Source of the DNA: Moniliella sp. 'wahieum'
Taxonomy: Eukaryota; Basidiomycota; Moniliellomycetes; Moniliellales; Moniliellaceae
NCBI GenBank assembly: GCA_003971905.1
Contig: RSEE01000005.1
Location: forward strand, 682,001-746,000
Reading direction: 5' to 3'
Length of the DNA: 64,000 bases
Shown here piece after piece: positions 46,595-57,411 of this stretch. How positions within the stretch are numbered: position 1 is the stretch's first letter; each line of letters begins with the position of its first letter. Below the pieces are notes generated by a model that was not told the origin of the DNA, ran no database searches, and worked only from the letters and a program-made list of their open reading frames with translations. Made by a program: the position numbers and the translations under genes.

Positions 46595-46629
46595 GACATG
46601 TGGCATGTGACATGTGACAGGTGACCGGT
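46595..46629. repeat. Heptamer array GACATGT grading into GACCGGT
   Basis: Five 7-bp units in register: GACATGT, GGCATGT, GACATGT, GACAGGT, GACCGGT. The core passes from ACATGT to ACCGGT through an intermediate while the period is kept. Confidence 0.9.
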
Positions 46630-47128
46630 GACATTACGTCGGGCAGCACCCGTGACACTGTGACGCGGCAGACACATGGCAGATCGATGGCAGGGCGGAG
46701 GATGATATCACCGCTCGACCAGAGATCATGCATGCATGCCCGCCGTGCTTCCGCTGCATGCGATGCGGGCCAGCGGCGGGCAGGGGGGCAGTGCCGGGGC
46801 GGGAAAAAAAGGAGGGAAATGCTGGGGTTGGGCGCTGCTGGCTGGTGCCGCCTGGGGCTGGCCAGGGCGGCGTGCGGCCTGAAGGCAGCGCAGCACAGCA
46901 GCTGACCGCCCGTGGCTAGCGGCTGGCGCCGGGCGCCCCGGGCGGCTGGCGGCTAATAGCACGCGGCTGCCACCTGCGCTTTTCCCCAAACCACCATCCG
47001 AACGACACCCACGTCAAGAAGCAGCCACCCAGGCCCCGCCCCGCCCCGCCGCCCACACCGTCCGCCCCCGCCTCACCCGCCACCGCCACCGCCACCGCCG
47101 CCTCCATCGCGCCCTCACCCGCACCCCT

Positions 47129-48765
47129 ATGCTGAGTACTCCATCACCCTACCCCCTGGTGGAGACCGGCGGTCCAATACCAGACGACGCCCAGATCGAC
47201 CAGAACCGTGCCTCCATCAATGTCGACTACCTCTCCCACCAGTGGACCGACGAGGATGTGTGGTCCAGCTGGAAGGCCATGACCAAGAAGAAGCATGAGA
47301 TTGCCAACGGTATCCGTCTCGAGAACGCCTCCTGGCGCACTTGGGCCAAGCAGCGTGGCAAACTCAAGACCATCTCCCCCGAAACACTCAACTGGTGCGT
47401 GCCTTCTCCTCGTCTCTTTTGTTTCCTCCCCCCCCCCTCTCCTTTTCCCGGTTCTAACCTGGACCTCCCTGTCTGTTCTCTTCGTTCGTAGGCTGAAGGA
47501 CAGCGACGTTACCTGGCTCTATGGACCTTTGCACGAGCACGCGGACCCCGTTCCGCCACCCAAGGTGGCTAGCGTCTCTGAACGCTTTGGCCTTGACTTG
47601 GGCCACCCTGGCACCCTTGCTGCCAGCCCTTCCCTCCCCCCTTTCCAGAGCCAGAACCAGACCGGCGTCACCGACGGCGCTGCGCCCGAGGCCTACCCCC
47701 CGTCAAGCGTCCGGTGGACGAGAGTGGGAACTTGATGGTGGAGGGCAGGGCGCCATTTGCCCATGCCGGATTTGGAGGGTACGTGAACAAGTCGGGCAAA
47801 AAGTCCATCCTGAAGCACCGCACGATTGGTGATATCCTTGCCCACCCGGGCGAGCTGGCCGTGCCGACGACTGAGCTGGGTGCAGCCAGCAGGGAAGAGA
47901 GTGATGCCGAGGGAAGTACCAGCTCCCACCTTGACAAGGGCAAGGCGCGAGCGAGCGATAGCGACGACGGGTCCGATCCGCCCAAACGCCACATTACCTT
48001 CAACACACGTGTTGAGCAGTGCATTGCTCTCGACCCGCTCGACGTGGATGATGAGGCCAGCTCGGAAGGGAGTGTAAGCAGTAGCGAGGACGAAGGCCTC
48101 ACCATCCCTCGCGCTGGCTCGAGAGAACGTCGGGCCAGTGCCGTTGTTCCCGATGACCCCCCTTCCTCTTCCTCCTCCTCCGGCACGCATTCCACGATTG
48201 CCATGCTGGCACCCACACGACTCAAGGCGTATGGACCCATGGCGCGGGGTGCTCCACATGTGGTTGACCCTTCTGGCTTTGTGTTGGATGAAGAGGAGTA
48301 TGGGTACGACGAGCCCGCCGCTCGCACCTGGCAGCTGGTCGATGACGACGAAGAAGATGACGAGTACTACCCACGAGGGAAGATTACTACCACGATGGCA
48401 GCGACGAGTACCTCCCTGCCACGGGGGAGAGCATGTATGACGACGATTTGCGTGACGAGGCCGACATTGATATGCTGCCCCCAGCCCCGGTAACCTATGC
48501 CAGTCCCAACTCTGGGTCGGGAGCTGGGTTTGGGTCTGTGCCTGCCTCGGGCCCCGGCTCCGGGTTGGGCTCGAACAGCAGCACTCCTCCTGGCGAGGCT
48601 GAGCCGAGGGGCAGACCCTCGCAGCGCTCCCACTCAACGTCGGAAGAACGGATGCAGGATGCGCGCCGACCCGGCCGGCGGTACAATGGGTCGTACGCCG
48701 CTGCCGCCGCGGCGTCGTTGCCGTCCAAGTACGAAGGCGGCACCAGCTTAGACTATACCGCGTAA
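47129..48765 (+). CDS. Reg1-like protein phosphatase 1 regulatory subunit (DUF1752)
   Basis: Reg1/Reg2 family proteins direct the PP1 catalytic subunit Glc7, chiefly in glucose repression. The DUF1752 core reads ASINVDYLSHQWTDEDVWSS, then KKHEIANGIRLENASWRTWA and KLKTISPETLNW, continuing after an intron at 47395-47491 (GTGCGT...TCGTAG) as LKDSDVTWLYGP. A second conserved block, PKRHITFNTRVEQCIALDPL (about 47980-48040), is the PP1-docking type segment of Reg1. The rest is acidic/Ser-rich (EEEYGYDEPA, DDDEEDDEYY) with a Gly/Ser tail ending at 48765. Frameshifts lie near 47705 and 48395-48430. ATG 47129 is the first in frame with the core. Confidence 0.87.
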
Positions 48766-49103
48766 TCGCGCCTATGTGATATCTTGAGTAGGACGGCTAC
48801 CCTGGGGGCCCGGTGCCCACGCAACCCTTTCCTCCTCTTCCAACCTCGCTTCTCCCTTTCACGTTGCATGCATCCTTTTGTGTCCAGTGTCTGCTGTGCT
48901 AGTTTTCCCCGCCATGCAGGGATGTCGGAGGGGACCGGGGACTGATGGAGACGGTGTTCTAGACGGGGTGGGCTGCTGCTGCGTGAACGTGGCCTGGCTC
49001 TTTTTTCTCGAAGGTAAGGAGGCGGGGGTGGGCTGGCGATTCAATATTCATCCTCCTCCACGTCTCGGTTCGGGAAGGACTGCACAAAGGGGCGATGAGA
49101 CCC
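48766..49103. other. Spacer between the Reg1-like gene and tRNA-Cys
   Basis: About 340 bp of 3' sequence of the Reg1-like gene and tRNA-Cys downstream sequence. Nothing else recognised. Confidence 0.5.
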
Positions 49104-49108
49104 AAAAA
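49104..49108 (-). terminator. Pol III terminator of tRNA-Cys
   Basis: Five A on the + strand (five T in the transcript) lie one base beyond the tRNA-Cys 3' end. Confidence 0.75.
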
Positions 49109-49109
49109 G

Positions 49110-49208
49110 AGGAGTAGGTCGGACTCGAACCAACGACTTCAAGATGATTAGCAGCCTCTTTTCCAGGCTCGTTGCAATCTCACACGCTAACCGCTGCGTC
49201 ACTACTCC
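49110..49208 (-). tRNA. tRNA-Cys (GCA) with a 26-nt intron
   Basis: On the minus strand the acceptor GGAGTAG pairs perfectly with CTACTCC, and the discriminator is T, the identity base of tRNA-Cys. The D-stem is ACGC/GCGT, the T-arm GTTGG/CCGAC with loop TTCGAGT, and the anticodon stem TGAGA/TCTTG. The loop begins TTGCAA and is interrupted after position 37 by a 26-nt intron containing its own AGCCT/AGGCT hairpin. Removing it leaves 73 nt with anticodon GCA. Two wobble pairs weaken the anticodon stem. Confidence 0.87.
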
Positions 49209-50159
49209 GGTGCGGGGGCCAGCCTATGGCCTATGGCCTTGCAGCCATGCTCAACAGTGCGACACCACTAACACCACCTGGATGTTGTGCTCGTGGTAGT
49301 GGCGTTCTTGTTGTCCACAGCCGGAGGTCCTCTCGTTTCCGTTACGTTGGCTTGCCATCACAAATCCACCCAGCTTGAGTCACTCCGTCATAGGAAACCG
49401 CGATAGCGCGATAGCCGGCAGGTCCTCTGCTGTATACTTGCCAGTGGCCGTTCAACGGGGTTATGTATACGACTTGGATGTCCAACCCCACAAAGACAGC
49501 AAGCGCGTACACTGTGATGGGCGTGAGAACCTGTGCGCCAGGCATGGGGTCGAATGGGAGGTCCACTCGGTGCAAGGATACGCCGTTTGAGGAAAAAGAT
49601 GAGCGTACTGGCCTGGTGGGATCCCATTTCACACGCACGCCGACGGTCAAACGGAAAGGTAGGAGATGGAGTTGTGGGTTTTGGTGGATTGAGAGGCGCT
49701 ACAGTAGGCCAGTCTGCAACAAAGGAAAGAAACAGCAAAGGGGGGTGCTTCGCGGACCTCCCGGACCTGCTTGTCCCCGGTTGCCCCCGGAACCTCCGTT
49801 TCTCAACGGGGGCACAGCAGTAGACACAATCGCCTCTATTTGGCCAGCACACAAATACGATCGGTCTCAGTGTACCAAGGAACCCAAACTTGTTATTTAA
49901 CGTAACGCATGAAGCGAAGCAGACAAGCGAAAGAAGGGGGATGATTGATGAGAAGACATGTGAGAAGGGATGGCGACAGGTGCGTGGAGAGAGAGAGACC
50001 GGATGAAGGGTGAAAGGTGTCAATGATGGGGGGTGAAGCCGGTGAAGAGGCAGAGGCAGAGGGAGAGAGGAATGACGAAAAATGCAAGGGTGGAGAGAGC
50101 TTAAAGAACAGTGTGGTTGAAGCGTTGACCAATGAAGCTAAAAACGAACCATTCAGGTA
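49209..50159. other. Spacer, no supported gene
   Basis: Open frames on both strands (for example 49342-49650 minus) show no conserved motif. Probably the 3' region of the coiled-coil gene plus intergenic sequence. Confidence 0.45.
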
Positions 50160-51943
50160 TCAGATGAAGATCATGTCGCCCTCTGTTCCACAAATGGGCG
50201 GGCGAGACCGATCGGGAGGGCAGGTATCGATGCGGGGGACGAAGGGGGGGGGTGGTGGAATAGGACCGTGTACGACAGACACGGGCGAAGCAGGAGAAGC
50301 ATCAGGCGACGCAGAAGACGAGGAGGGGAAAAAGTATCCTCCCAAGCCCTGAAGCGCTAGCGATGTGAGTGCCAACAGGCTTTCCGGCTGCGGTGCAAGA
50401 GGGGGCAAGTCCTTGTCCTCCCACGAAAGCGGTGGAAGAGTCAGATCCCGGCCCAGTTGGAAGAAGTCCGGCCCCGCACTTCCCGGGAGGGGAAAGATCC
50501 CATGCGACGGAGCAGGGTGGACAGCAGCAAGGGAGAACGTCCATTGGGGGTAAAAGTCGGTTTCCCGTTTGGCAGAAACAGCAAGGGTGTGAGAGACGGA
50601 TCCTGGCACATGCGATTTCACTGGGGTAGATACCACCGTCTCATCCGACTTGGGTTCGAAGCAGAAGGAGGAGGAGCTCCCATCCGGGCTGGTGGGGGCA
50701 GTGGATACAGAGATGCGCAGGCCCTGCTCTGAGGCTGAAGAGTCTGTCGAAGCCGCATAACTGCTGACCGGGTCGATCCCAAGAGGGGGGGGTGGGAGCG
50801 TGCACGCTCCTCCCGTTCCTGAGCCAGGGTGCCGGCTAGAGTAAGAATCTGTTGACGCATAGCCCCCAGGAGCTGAACAGTCGATTCGGGAGAAAGTCCC
50901 ATGGGAAGAGAACTGGTACCAGTCCGGCAGGTGCGTTCGTATCGTCGTGGGAGAGAGACCAAGGCCGGTGCCAGCTCGGCAGGAGTGAGATCAGGTAGCG
51001 TACCACCAGCCGGGAGAAGACTGATCATGCGCACGGCTTTAGCGGCGAGACCGGCACGGAGGTGGGCCTGTTCATTGGCTCGCTCAGTCTCGGTAGCCAG
51101 CTTGCCCTCCAGCTCAGCGCAGCGTTGTCTCCACCCGGAAATGTCGTCGAGGTACGTGTCCCGCTCGTGCTGGGTGAGAGCCAGGGTTTCCTCCAGTTGA
51201 CAGATACCGGCCTTGTGTGCCTCCTCGGTCATCCGGGCTTGGGCTAGTAAGCCTTCGAGAGACTGAATGCGCGCTGCCAACGTTTCGCGCTCCTGCTCCC
51301 AGGAAGAAAAGTGGGGTGCATGCTGCTTCTGGCTTTGGCTCATGAGGTTTTGGACATGGGCATTCTCCTTGGCGATGGAGTCAGTTGAAGGAGGACGGGA
51401 GATGGTGGGAGATGGAGGGTGCCAGAGCTGGTTCTCCTTCTTCTCTTCATAAAAATCCTCTTCTTCTTCTTCCTCTTCCTCGAGGAGGGTAGAAAGTCCC
51501 TGCCCAGGTGGGGAAGGGGGAGATGATGGGGCTGGTAGGCTAGCTTGGACAGGCTGGACGGGGTCTGCAGGCTCTTTCAGAGAGTTGGGGCGGGAACGGC
51601 CCTCGAGCTTGTCCAGAGCCGATTGGCGGTCGCCCAAGTCTCCGTCGCGGTGCGCGACAGCGGGGAGAGGCAGAAAGTCCTGGTGGGCAAAGGCAGAAAA
51701 GAGGACGGAGGCGCTGGCCACGGATTCGCGGGAGAGGCGGAGCGATTTGCGCTGGTCGGCCGACGAGTAGCTTCCGGGGATGCTAGCCAGGTCCTGCTGG
51801 CCCGTCACACTGGCATGCCGTTCATGACGACTGGAGCGCTTAGGGGGCGAGGTGAGAGGCGGGGCAAACAGCAGCGCCGCGTCCTGCACGGACGCCCGCG
51901 TCGAGGCTGAGCGCGAGTGGCGGCGCGGCGGGCGGGCAGACAT
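50160..51943 (-). CDS. Unknown coiled-coil, Ser/Pro-rich protein
   Basis: Family not recognised. From the start MSARPPRRHSRSASTR at 51943, the N-terminal third is basic and Ser-rich (SRHERHASVTG, SLRLSRESVAS), then an acidic run of consecutive Glu (about 51460-51485). A central coiled coil follows (WEQERETLAARIQSLEGLLA through AELEGKLATETERANEQAH, about 51020-51310), then a second helical stretch (TVQLLGAMRQQILTLAGTLA near 50830-50890). Frameshifts near 50740 and 50650 lead into a Ser/Pro tail ending GTEGDMIFI at 50160. The Ser-rich basic N-terminus followed by a coiled coil would suit a cytoskeletal or polarity scaffold, but that is inference. Confidence 0.65.
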
Positions 51944-52470
51944 CTGCGGCAAGGCCAAGTCGAACGCACCAGGCGTGACAGGGAGGGGCTGGGGATGCAC
52001 GTGTGCGTAGGGGAGATGGACGGCCAACTGGATGCAAGGACGAAGGCGTCGGCAACGTTGACATATACGGCGCAGCACCTAGTTAGTACTGGCGGCTGGT
52101 GGGCTAGTCGCCCCGCTCAGCCGTAGCCTTCAGCCCAGCCCAGCCCCCAGGGGCGGCACAGCGCCCGTGTGTCAGCCCCGGCTCCATCCCTCACCTGAAA
52201 TATAGCAGCTTGTAACCACAACCACCTGCCCATCCACGTGCTCCTCGGACGATCCGGCGCTGGACACGGAGCGAGTTGCGCCTGCAGCAACAAGTTCCCA
52301 TGTCGCACGTCGCAGGCGCCAACTCACCACACTCACCCGAAGCACCGACCCATTTTTCCAAAGCATGCTTACCTGGCTGGACCGCACCTTCCCAACCTAT
52401 CGAGTAGCCTACCAGTAATGCAGTAATGCACACGACACGTCTGCAAAAATGGCAGGGACACGTCCATTGC
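51944..52470. other. Spacer between eIF2 gamma and coiled-coil genes
   Basis: About 530 bp; both flanking genes are on the minus strand. No gene is recognised. It should hold the promoter of the coiled-coil gene and the 3' end of the eIF2 gamma gene. Confidence 0.45.
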
Positions 52471-53884
52471 TTAGTTGTGTTCCTTGAGAGGTGTGGCCTG
52501 GCCGGCCTTGACATTGCCCCAGCCAATCAGACGCCAGTGCTTGTCCACCCGGCGCGACAGCGCCACTTTTTCGTCGTAGTCCGCGCACACCGGCTTGGTC
52601 AGTGCGATTCGGACCATGTCCGCCTTGATCGACAGCACCCTCCCGCCCGTGGTGAGGGAGCCAATCGAGAGCATCAGCACCTCGCCCGCCTCCAGCTTGC
52701 GCACCTTGACCTGCTTCTTGTCGTCCGACGCCACACCCAGCAGCCGCGCAAGAGGAAGTAGGACAGCTCCAGTTCATGGTACACCGTCGGCAGCGACCCG
52801 GTCTCACCGAGCACCTGCCCCACAATTCCATCTCCGCGACACAGCGTCGGGTCCATCTTGGTCCCCGCACCAATCAGCCCACCTGGCACGGCAAAGTCCA
52901 AATTGTTGTGTTCGGCGTGGAGCGAGACAACACGGGTTTGGATCGGCATGGTGAGCAGGTTGCCCTGCTCATCGCGCGTGCTCAACCCGGGTCGCACCTC
53001 CACCTTCTGTCCCACCTTGAGCACACCGCGCAGGATTGAGCCTCCTGCCACACCACCCTGCAGCTCCTCCACCTCCGCTCCTGGCTTGTTGACGTCAAAG
53101 GAACGGATGATAATCAGACGCGCCGGAGCGGTAAAGTCGCGGAGGGGGATAGGGATGGTAGTGACCAATTGTTCCAGAACGGCATCAATGTTGTACTTGA
53201 GCTGGGCACAGATGGGCACAATGGGCGAGTTGGCCGCCTGGGTCTTGTGGGTAAACCGCTTGATTTGCCGCCAGTGTTCCTGGGCCGCCTCTTCGCGGAT
53301 CAGATCCACCTTGTTTTGCAGAATGATAATGTGGTCCAGGCGCATGATCTCAACGGCAGCCAAGTGCTCGGACGTTTGCGGTTGCGGGCACGGCTCGTTC
53401 GCCGCGACCAGGAGCAAGGCAGCGTCCATGACCGCCGCACCGTTAAGCATAGTGGCCATAAGAATATCGTGCCCGGGACAATCAACAAAGGAGACGTGGC
53501 GAACGAGGTTGAGGGTGCCGCCGCACCCGGGACGCTCACACTTGGGGTGGTCTTCCTTGTCGCTGGGGAAGGAGGCGTAGTTGCCTGGGCGCAAACAGGA
53601 CGGGTTGTCGCATTTGTAAATCTTGGCATTGGCGTACCCAAGCTTGATCGTAATGTTGCGCACCAGCTCGTTCTTGAAGCGGACCGTCTGGACACCCGAG
53701 ATGGCCTTGACTACGGTCGACTTGCCGTGGGCGACATGACCAATGGTGCCAATGTTAATGGTGGCCTGGCGGCGGATGACCTCAGGGGGAGAGGGGTGAG
53801 GGCGTCGGCGTTAACGCTGATGTTGCGGACGCCATCGGTGATGCTCTCGATGGTGGCGGGGGCCTGGAGCTCGTCAAAAGCCAT
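52471..53884 (-). CDS. gcd11: Translation initiation factor eIF2 subunit gamma (Gcd11)
   Basis: eIF2 gamma is the GTPase subunit that binds initiator Met-tRNA. The start [18 protein letters not shown] at 53884 is followed by the G1 motif GHVAHGKST, zinc-ribbon cysteines in CDNPSC and CERPGC, G3 in VDCPGHD, G4 NKVDL, domain II ([19 protein letters not shown]) and domain III, ending [20 protein letters not shown] and GWGNVKAG before the stop at 52471. About 470 codons without introns matches the family. Single-base shifts near 53795 (before [14 protein letters not shown]) and near 52745 (in [14 protein letters not shown]) break the frame although all motifs are intact, so the gene is surely functional and the breaks are sequence errors. 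Confidence 0.96.
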
Positions 53885-54651
53885 GGTGCGAGAAGAGGTG
53901 GTGGCGGCGGCGTGTGGGCAAAAAAGGCGGGCTGGGCAGATGGCCGAAGAAGGCAAAGAGGAGACACAATATTTTGCGGGCTGACGTAAGACACTCGACA
54001 CCTCCCCCCTACGGGCTGCTGGGTGGGCGGAGGGCAGGCGGACACGGGTGAGTCAGCGGAGGCGGGCTAACCCTAGTGCGCCTGCCTGTGGAGTTGGCTC
54101 GGTGGGATCGCAGCGGTGGTGCTCGCCAGTCACGCGTCACGAGTCACTCCGTCCCAGGCGGGCGAGAAAGCTTCGGCGGCGGTTGGATCGTGTGCCTGCC
54201 GACCGGCGCTTGCGTCAGCTCCTCCACCAGTGTAGAAGGCCCTCGCAGGGGGGGCAGGCTGACCAGCGTCTCGCGCTGGTCTCCTAATTGAATAATGAGC
54301 TAGCTCGGACCGAAAACGGATGAACGAAGAAGAACACCTCCGGTCCACTCTGGGCATAGTGCCCACAGCAACAAGCAGCATCTACGGAACAAGGAGTGGA
54401 GAACAACGGCTGCCGTCATGCATGCCAATACTTAGAACAAATCAGCCCAATCTGGGCTTAACGGCCCGGTGGCACACGCAGTACGGCAGAATGGCAAACA
54501 CGATACACCACTCAGTCCAAACACACATATCATCAGCAGCTGCTTACTTACGCGACACCTCAACAGGCATAAGGTGTCACGGATACGATCGTCTAATCAA
54601 TCTTCATGTCCAAGGCAATCTCACCCAAGGCAGTTCCAGGTCCCCGGCGAC
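53885..54651. other. Spacer between eIF2 gamma and Mam3 genes
   Basis: About 770 bp holding the eIF2 gamma promoter and the 3' end of the next minus-strand gene. No gene seen. Confidence 0.55.
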
Positions 54652-56857
54652 CTACTTGCGCTTGTTCTTCTTTTTCTTGTTTTTGCGCGGCCCCGTGCCA
54701 CGGGAGAGGGAACCGTAAGGGGTGGATGTGGTACTTGAGATCCCCTCCGAAGGCGGTTTGTCCTTGACCTCCGCCTCGTCCGCCTCGGCCGCACTGGTCC
54801 CGTTTTCGGGCGCAGAGACCGTTTCACCGGAGCGGACACATTTCCGTGCCCGCCGCGGGAACAGACGAGGGGGCATCCCGTTCCTCCTCCGGCTTCGATT
54901 CCGGCTTCTTCGCTTCCGGCTCCGACTGAGGCGAAGGCGTAACCACCTTTGATGTGTCGACAGCCTCTGCCGCTGCAGCCGGGACTGGCTGGCTGCCTTC
55001 TGGGGACAGTGCCTCCACCGCCTCAGCCACTGGCTCTTCCGTTACTGTCTCCTTGGCTGTCGAATTTGCCTCCGCCTCCGTCTCAGCCGGAACAGCCAGA
55101 ATTGGAGTTGCGGCTGGTGCAGGAGTCGGCGCGGGAACCTGCGATGAGGCGCGACGGAGCTGGAGGTGAAGTAGGGAGGCTGGGACGTTTTCTGAACCCG
55201 AGGTGGAAACACGACGAATGGTTCCGTCGCCAGGCACGGTGAGCAGGTCGCCCGTGCTGATGGCCGAGTTGGAGCGGGACCGTGAGTTGGGCAATGGCTC
55301 TTGCTCCGGGGTCCAGGTGGCAGTGCGCTTGATCTGCACGCGGCGGAGCGGGGCATTGGCAAGGGAAGAAAGGGTGGATGTGGTGCCGGAGGTACCTGTG
55401 CCAGTCTGGTCGTTCAAGGGGGTGAGAGGACTGGATGCCTTGCCCCCGATTGGGCGGGGGAAGGGAGCCCAAATGTGCTCCGGCGGGCGGGGATGCGCTT
55501 GTTGCGGCGGCGCTCGATAATGCCCCGCACCAAAGGCTGCCATGCACCTTGTTTGGCGGCGGCAGAAGCATTGTGGGGTTGAGAACGGGTGACCTTGACC
55601 TTATTGTGCACATCGAGATAGACGTCAAACTCATCCACAATCTCGCGTCCAATCATTCCTCAATCACGTCTTCAAGCGTCACCACGCCCAACGCACCGCG
55701 GGGCTCGCCAGGGTAGTCCGAGACAAGTAGCATGTGCGACCGGCCCTGCTGGAAGTAGTTGAGACAATCAAACAGGGTGAGCTCGGGTGGAGCTTCGGGC
55801 AACGCAGCAAGCTGGAAGCGGGAAACTTGCTCGGCGTCCTCGGGGTCATACGAGATGAGGTTCTTGACGAGGAGCATACCCAGCACGGCGTCCGGCTTGC
55901 CTGGTTCATGTACGGGGATGCGCGAGTAGCCGTGGTGAACCAACGTTGCCACTCCAGCCTCGTCCAAGACCGCATCTGACGGCAGCGTAAACAATCCTCG
56001 ATCGGCGTCATAATGTCCTTGACTGTCTTGTCGTTCAGGTCGAGCACGGCTCGAATGATGGTCACCTCATCGTTCGTCAACGTTTCTTCACCCAGCGCCT
56101 GGTGCAACGAAACAAAGGTCTTGAGTTCGGCCTTGCGATAAACAGTACCATGTTCTTCGCCCAGGCACCAGTCGAGCAGTTTCGCCGTCGGCCAGGCAAT
56201 GGGCGCGAGGAGAATCATGACTGCATGCACCATAGGTGCACAGTACGCGCCGATCGCCAGACCATACCGGGCACAGATGGCCTGTGGGACGATTTCACCA
56301 AGATGACAATGAGCAGGGTCGATGTCAACACGGCACTCAGACCGCCGCCAAAATCAGAGAGAAAGACGGGCAGCGTTTCATTCACAATTACGTTGCCCAA
56401 GAGGGAGAACGACGAGGACCCAGTGTCGGCCCTTCTCGAGCAGATTGAGCACGACGCGCGCCTCGCGTTGCTCAGACTCGGTACCACTTGTACTGAGGAC
56501 TTGAAGGTTGACCATATCCAGCCCCATGAGCCCCAGTGTTAAGCCGGCAAAGACACCGCCGAGAAGGACAAGACCTGCGATGCTGAGCAGGCTCATGATC
56601 AGCTGGGCGTCGGTACGGGGTGGGGCAGGCAGCGTAGAGCCGCCATGGCCGAGGCTGGAGACGGGGGCGGCGGCAAGGAACGGCAGCAGAGGGAGGGCAG
56701 CGATGGGGCGGGCGGCGAGGAGGAGGGAGAGGAGGCCGTGGACGAGGCGGGCGCGGGTGCGAGGGCGTAGGCGGGGCCCAGGCGCGACCAGCTGGGCGGT
56801 GGGGGGGGCGGGGGCATGCGGGGGGGGGTGGCGGGGGTGGTGGGGGCGAAGACGCAA
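54652..56857 (-). CDS. mam3: Mam3/CNNM-type membrane protein (DUF21 plus CBS pair)
   Basis: The Mam3/CNNM (ACDP) family are vacuolar or plasma-membrane proteins in divalent metal homeostasis. Mam3 also affects mitochondrial morphology. The DUF21 domain is visible from LIMSLLSIAGLVLLGGVFAG and LTLGLMGLDMVNLQVLS through HAVMILLAPIAWPTAKLLDW. The CBS pair follows: KDIMTPIEDVFTLPSDAVLD, HHGYSRIPVHEPGKPDAVLG, and SHMLLVSDYPGEPRGALGVV then TLEDVIEEMIG. The C-terminal 300 residues are Ser/Pro/Glu-rich, ending in a Lys-rich run GPRKNKKKKNKRK at 54652. The start at 56857 is the most upstream ATG in the frame with a hydrophobic signal-like segment downstream; a later start is possible. Frame changes near 56380-56420, 56220, 55990, 55660, 55530 and 54840. 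Confidence 0.9.
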
Positions 56858-57411
56858 CGGGCGGTCGAATGTTATTTCTTGCCACTCGCCCTCTCGCTCT
56901 TCCGGCCTCGTCCGCCCGATTCAGGCGGCAGAGGGCAGCAGAAGAGCGGCAGACGCACGGGGCAGCATCCAAGCGTAAGAAAATGCTTGAAGCCTGACGC
57001 ACAAAGCCTAATTGGCCTCATGCATCATGCCGCAGACGCCCGCAAGAGACGGGGCTAGGGTTGTCCATGCGCTCGTGTCACCATGTCACCACATGTCAAC
57101 ACGCGGTCAACGCACCCTGTCCGCCATATTGGCGTACAATACTTAGTACTTATGGCCAACACACCCGGCACAGCGGTCTCCATGCTCAACTAACACCGGC
57201 GCCGGCTTCCCTCGCACGCTCCGCCGGCCCCTTGCGCATGTGGAGACGGGGAACAGCCAGCAACCCACGCGAGCGCTTCCGCCGTGCCCTCAAGCATTTG
57301 AGGGTGGCTCGATTCGTATCCGCAAGCTTCGCTGATAATCGTAATCGATAGCAATCGATCGGAGAGGCCGATCCCACCTTTTTTGTTGCTCGGCAGCTGG
57401 CACACCCTCCG
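56858..57411. other. Divergent spacer between Mam3 and GNAT genes
   Basis: About 550 bp between divergent start codons. No gene seen. It contains ATGCATGATG-like sequence near 57019 and ATCGAT near 57345 and 57355. Confidence 0.5.

Larger units (their letters stand above)
42625..47128. other. Gene desert with heptamer repeats
   Basis: About 4.5 kb without a supportable gene. It contains GAAGCTT-type clusters (44065-44140), the GACTAGT array (45924-45944) and the GACATGT array (46595-46629). Short open frames show no domains. The last 200 bp are C-rich and probably form the leader of the next gene. Confidence 0.55.
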
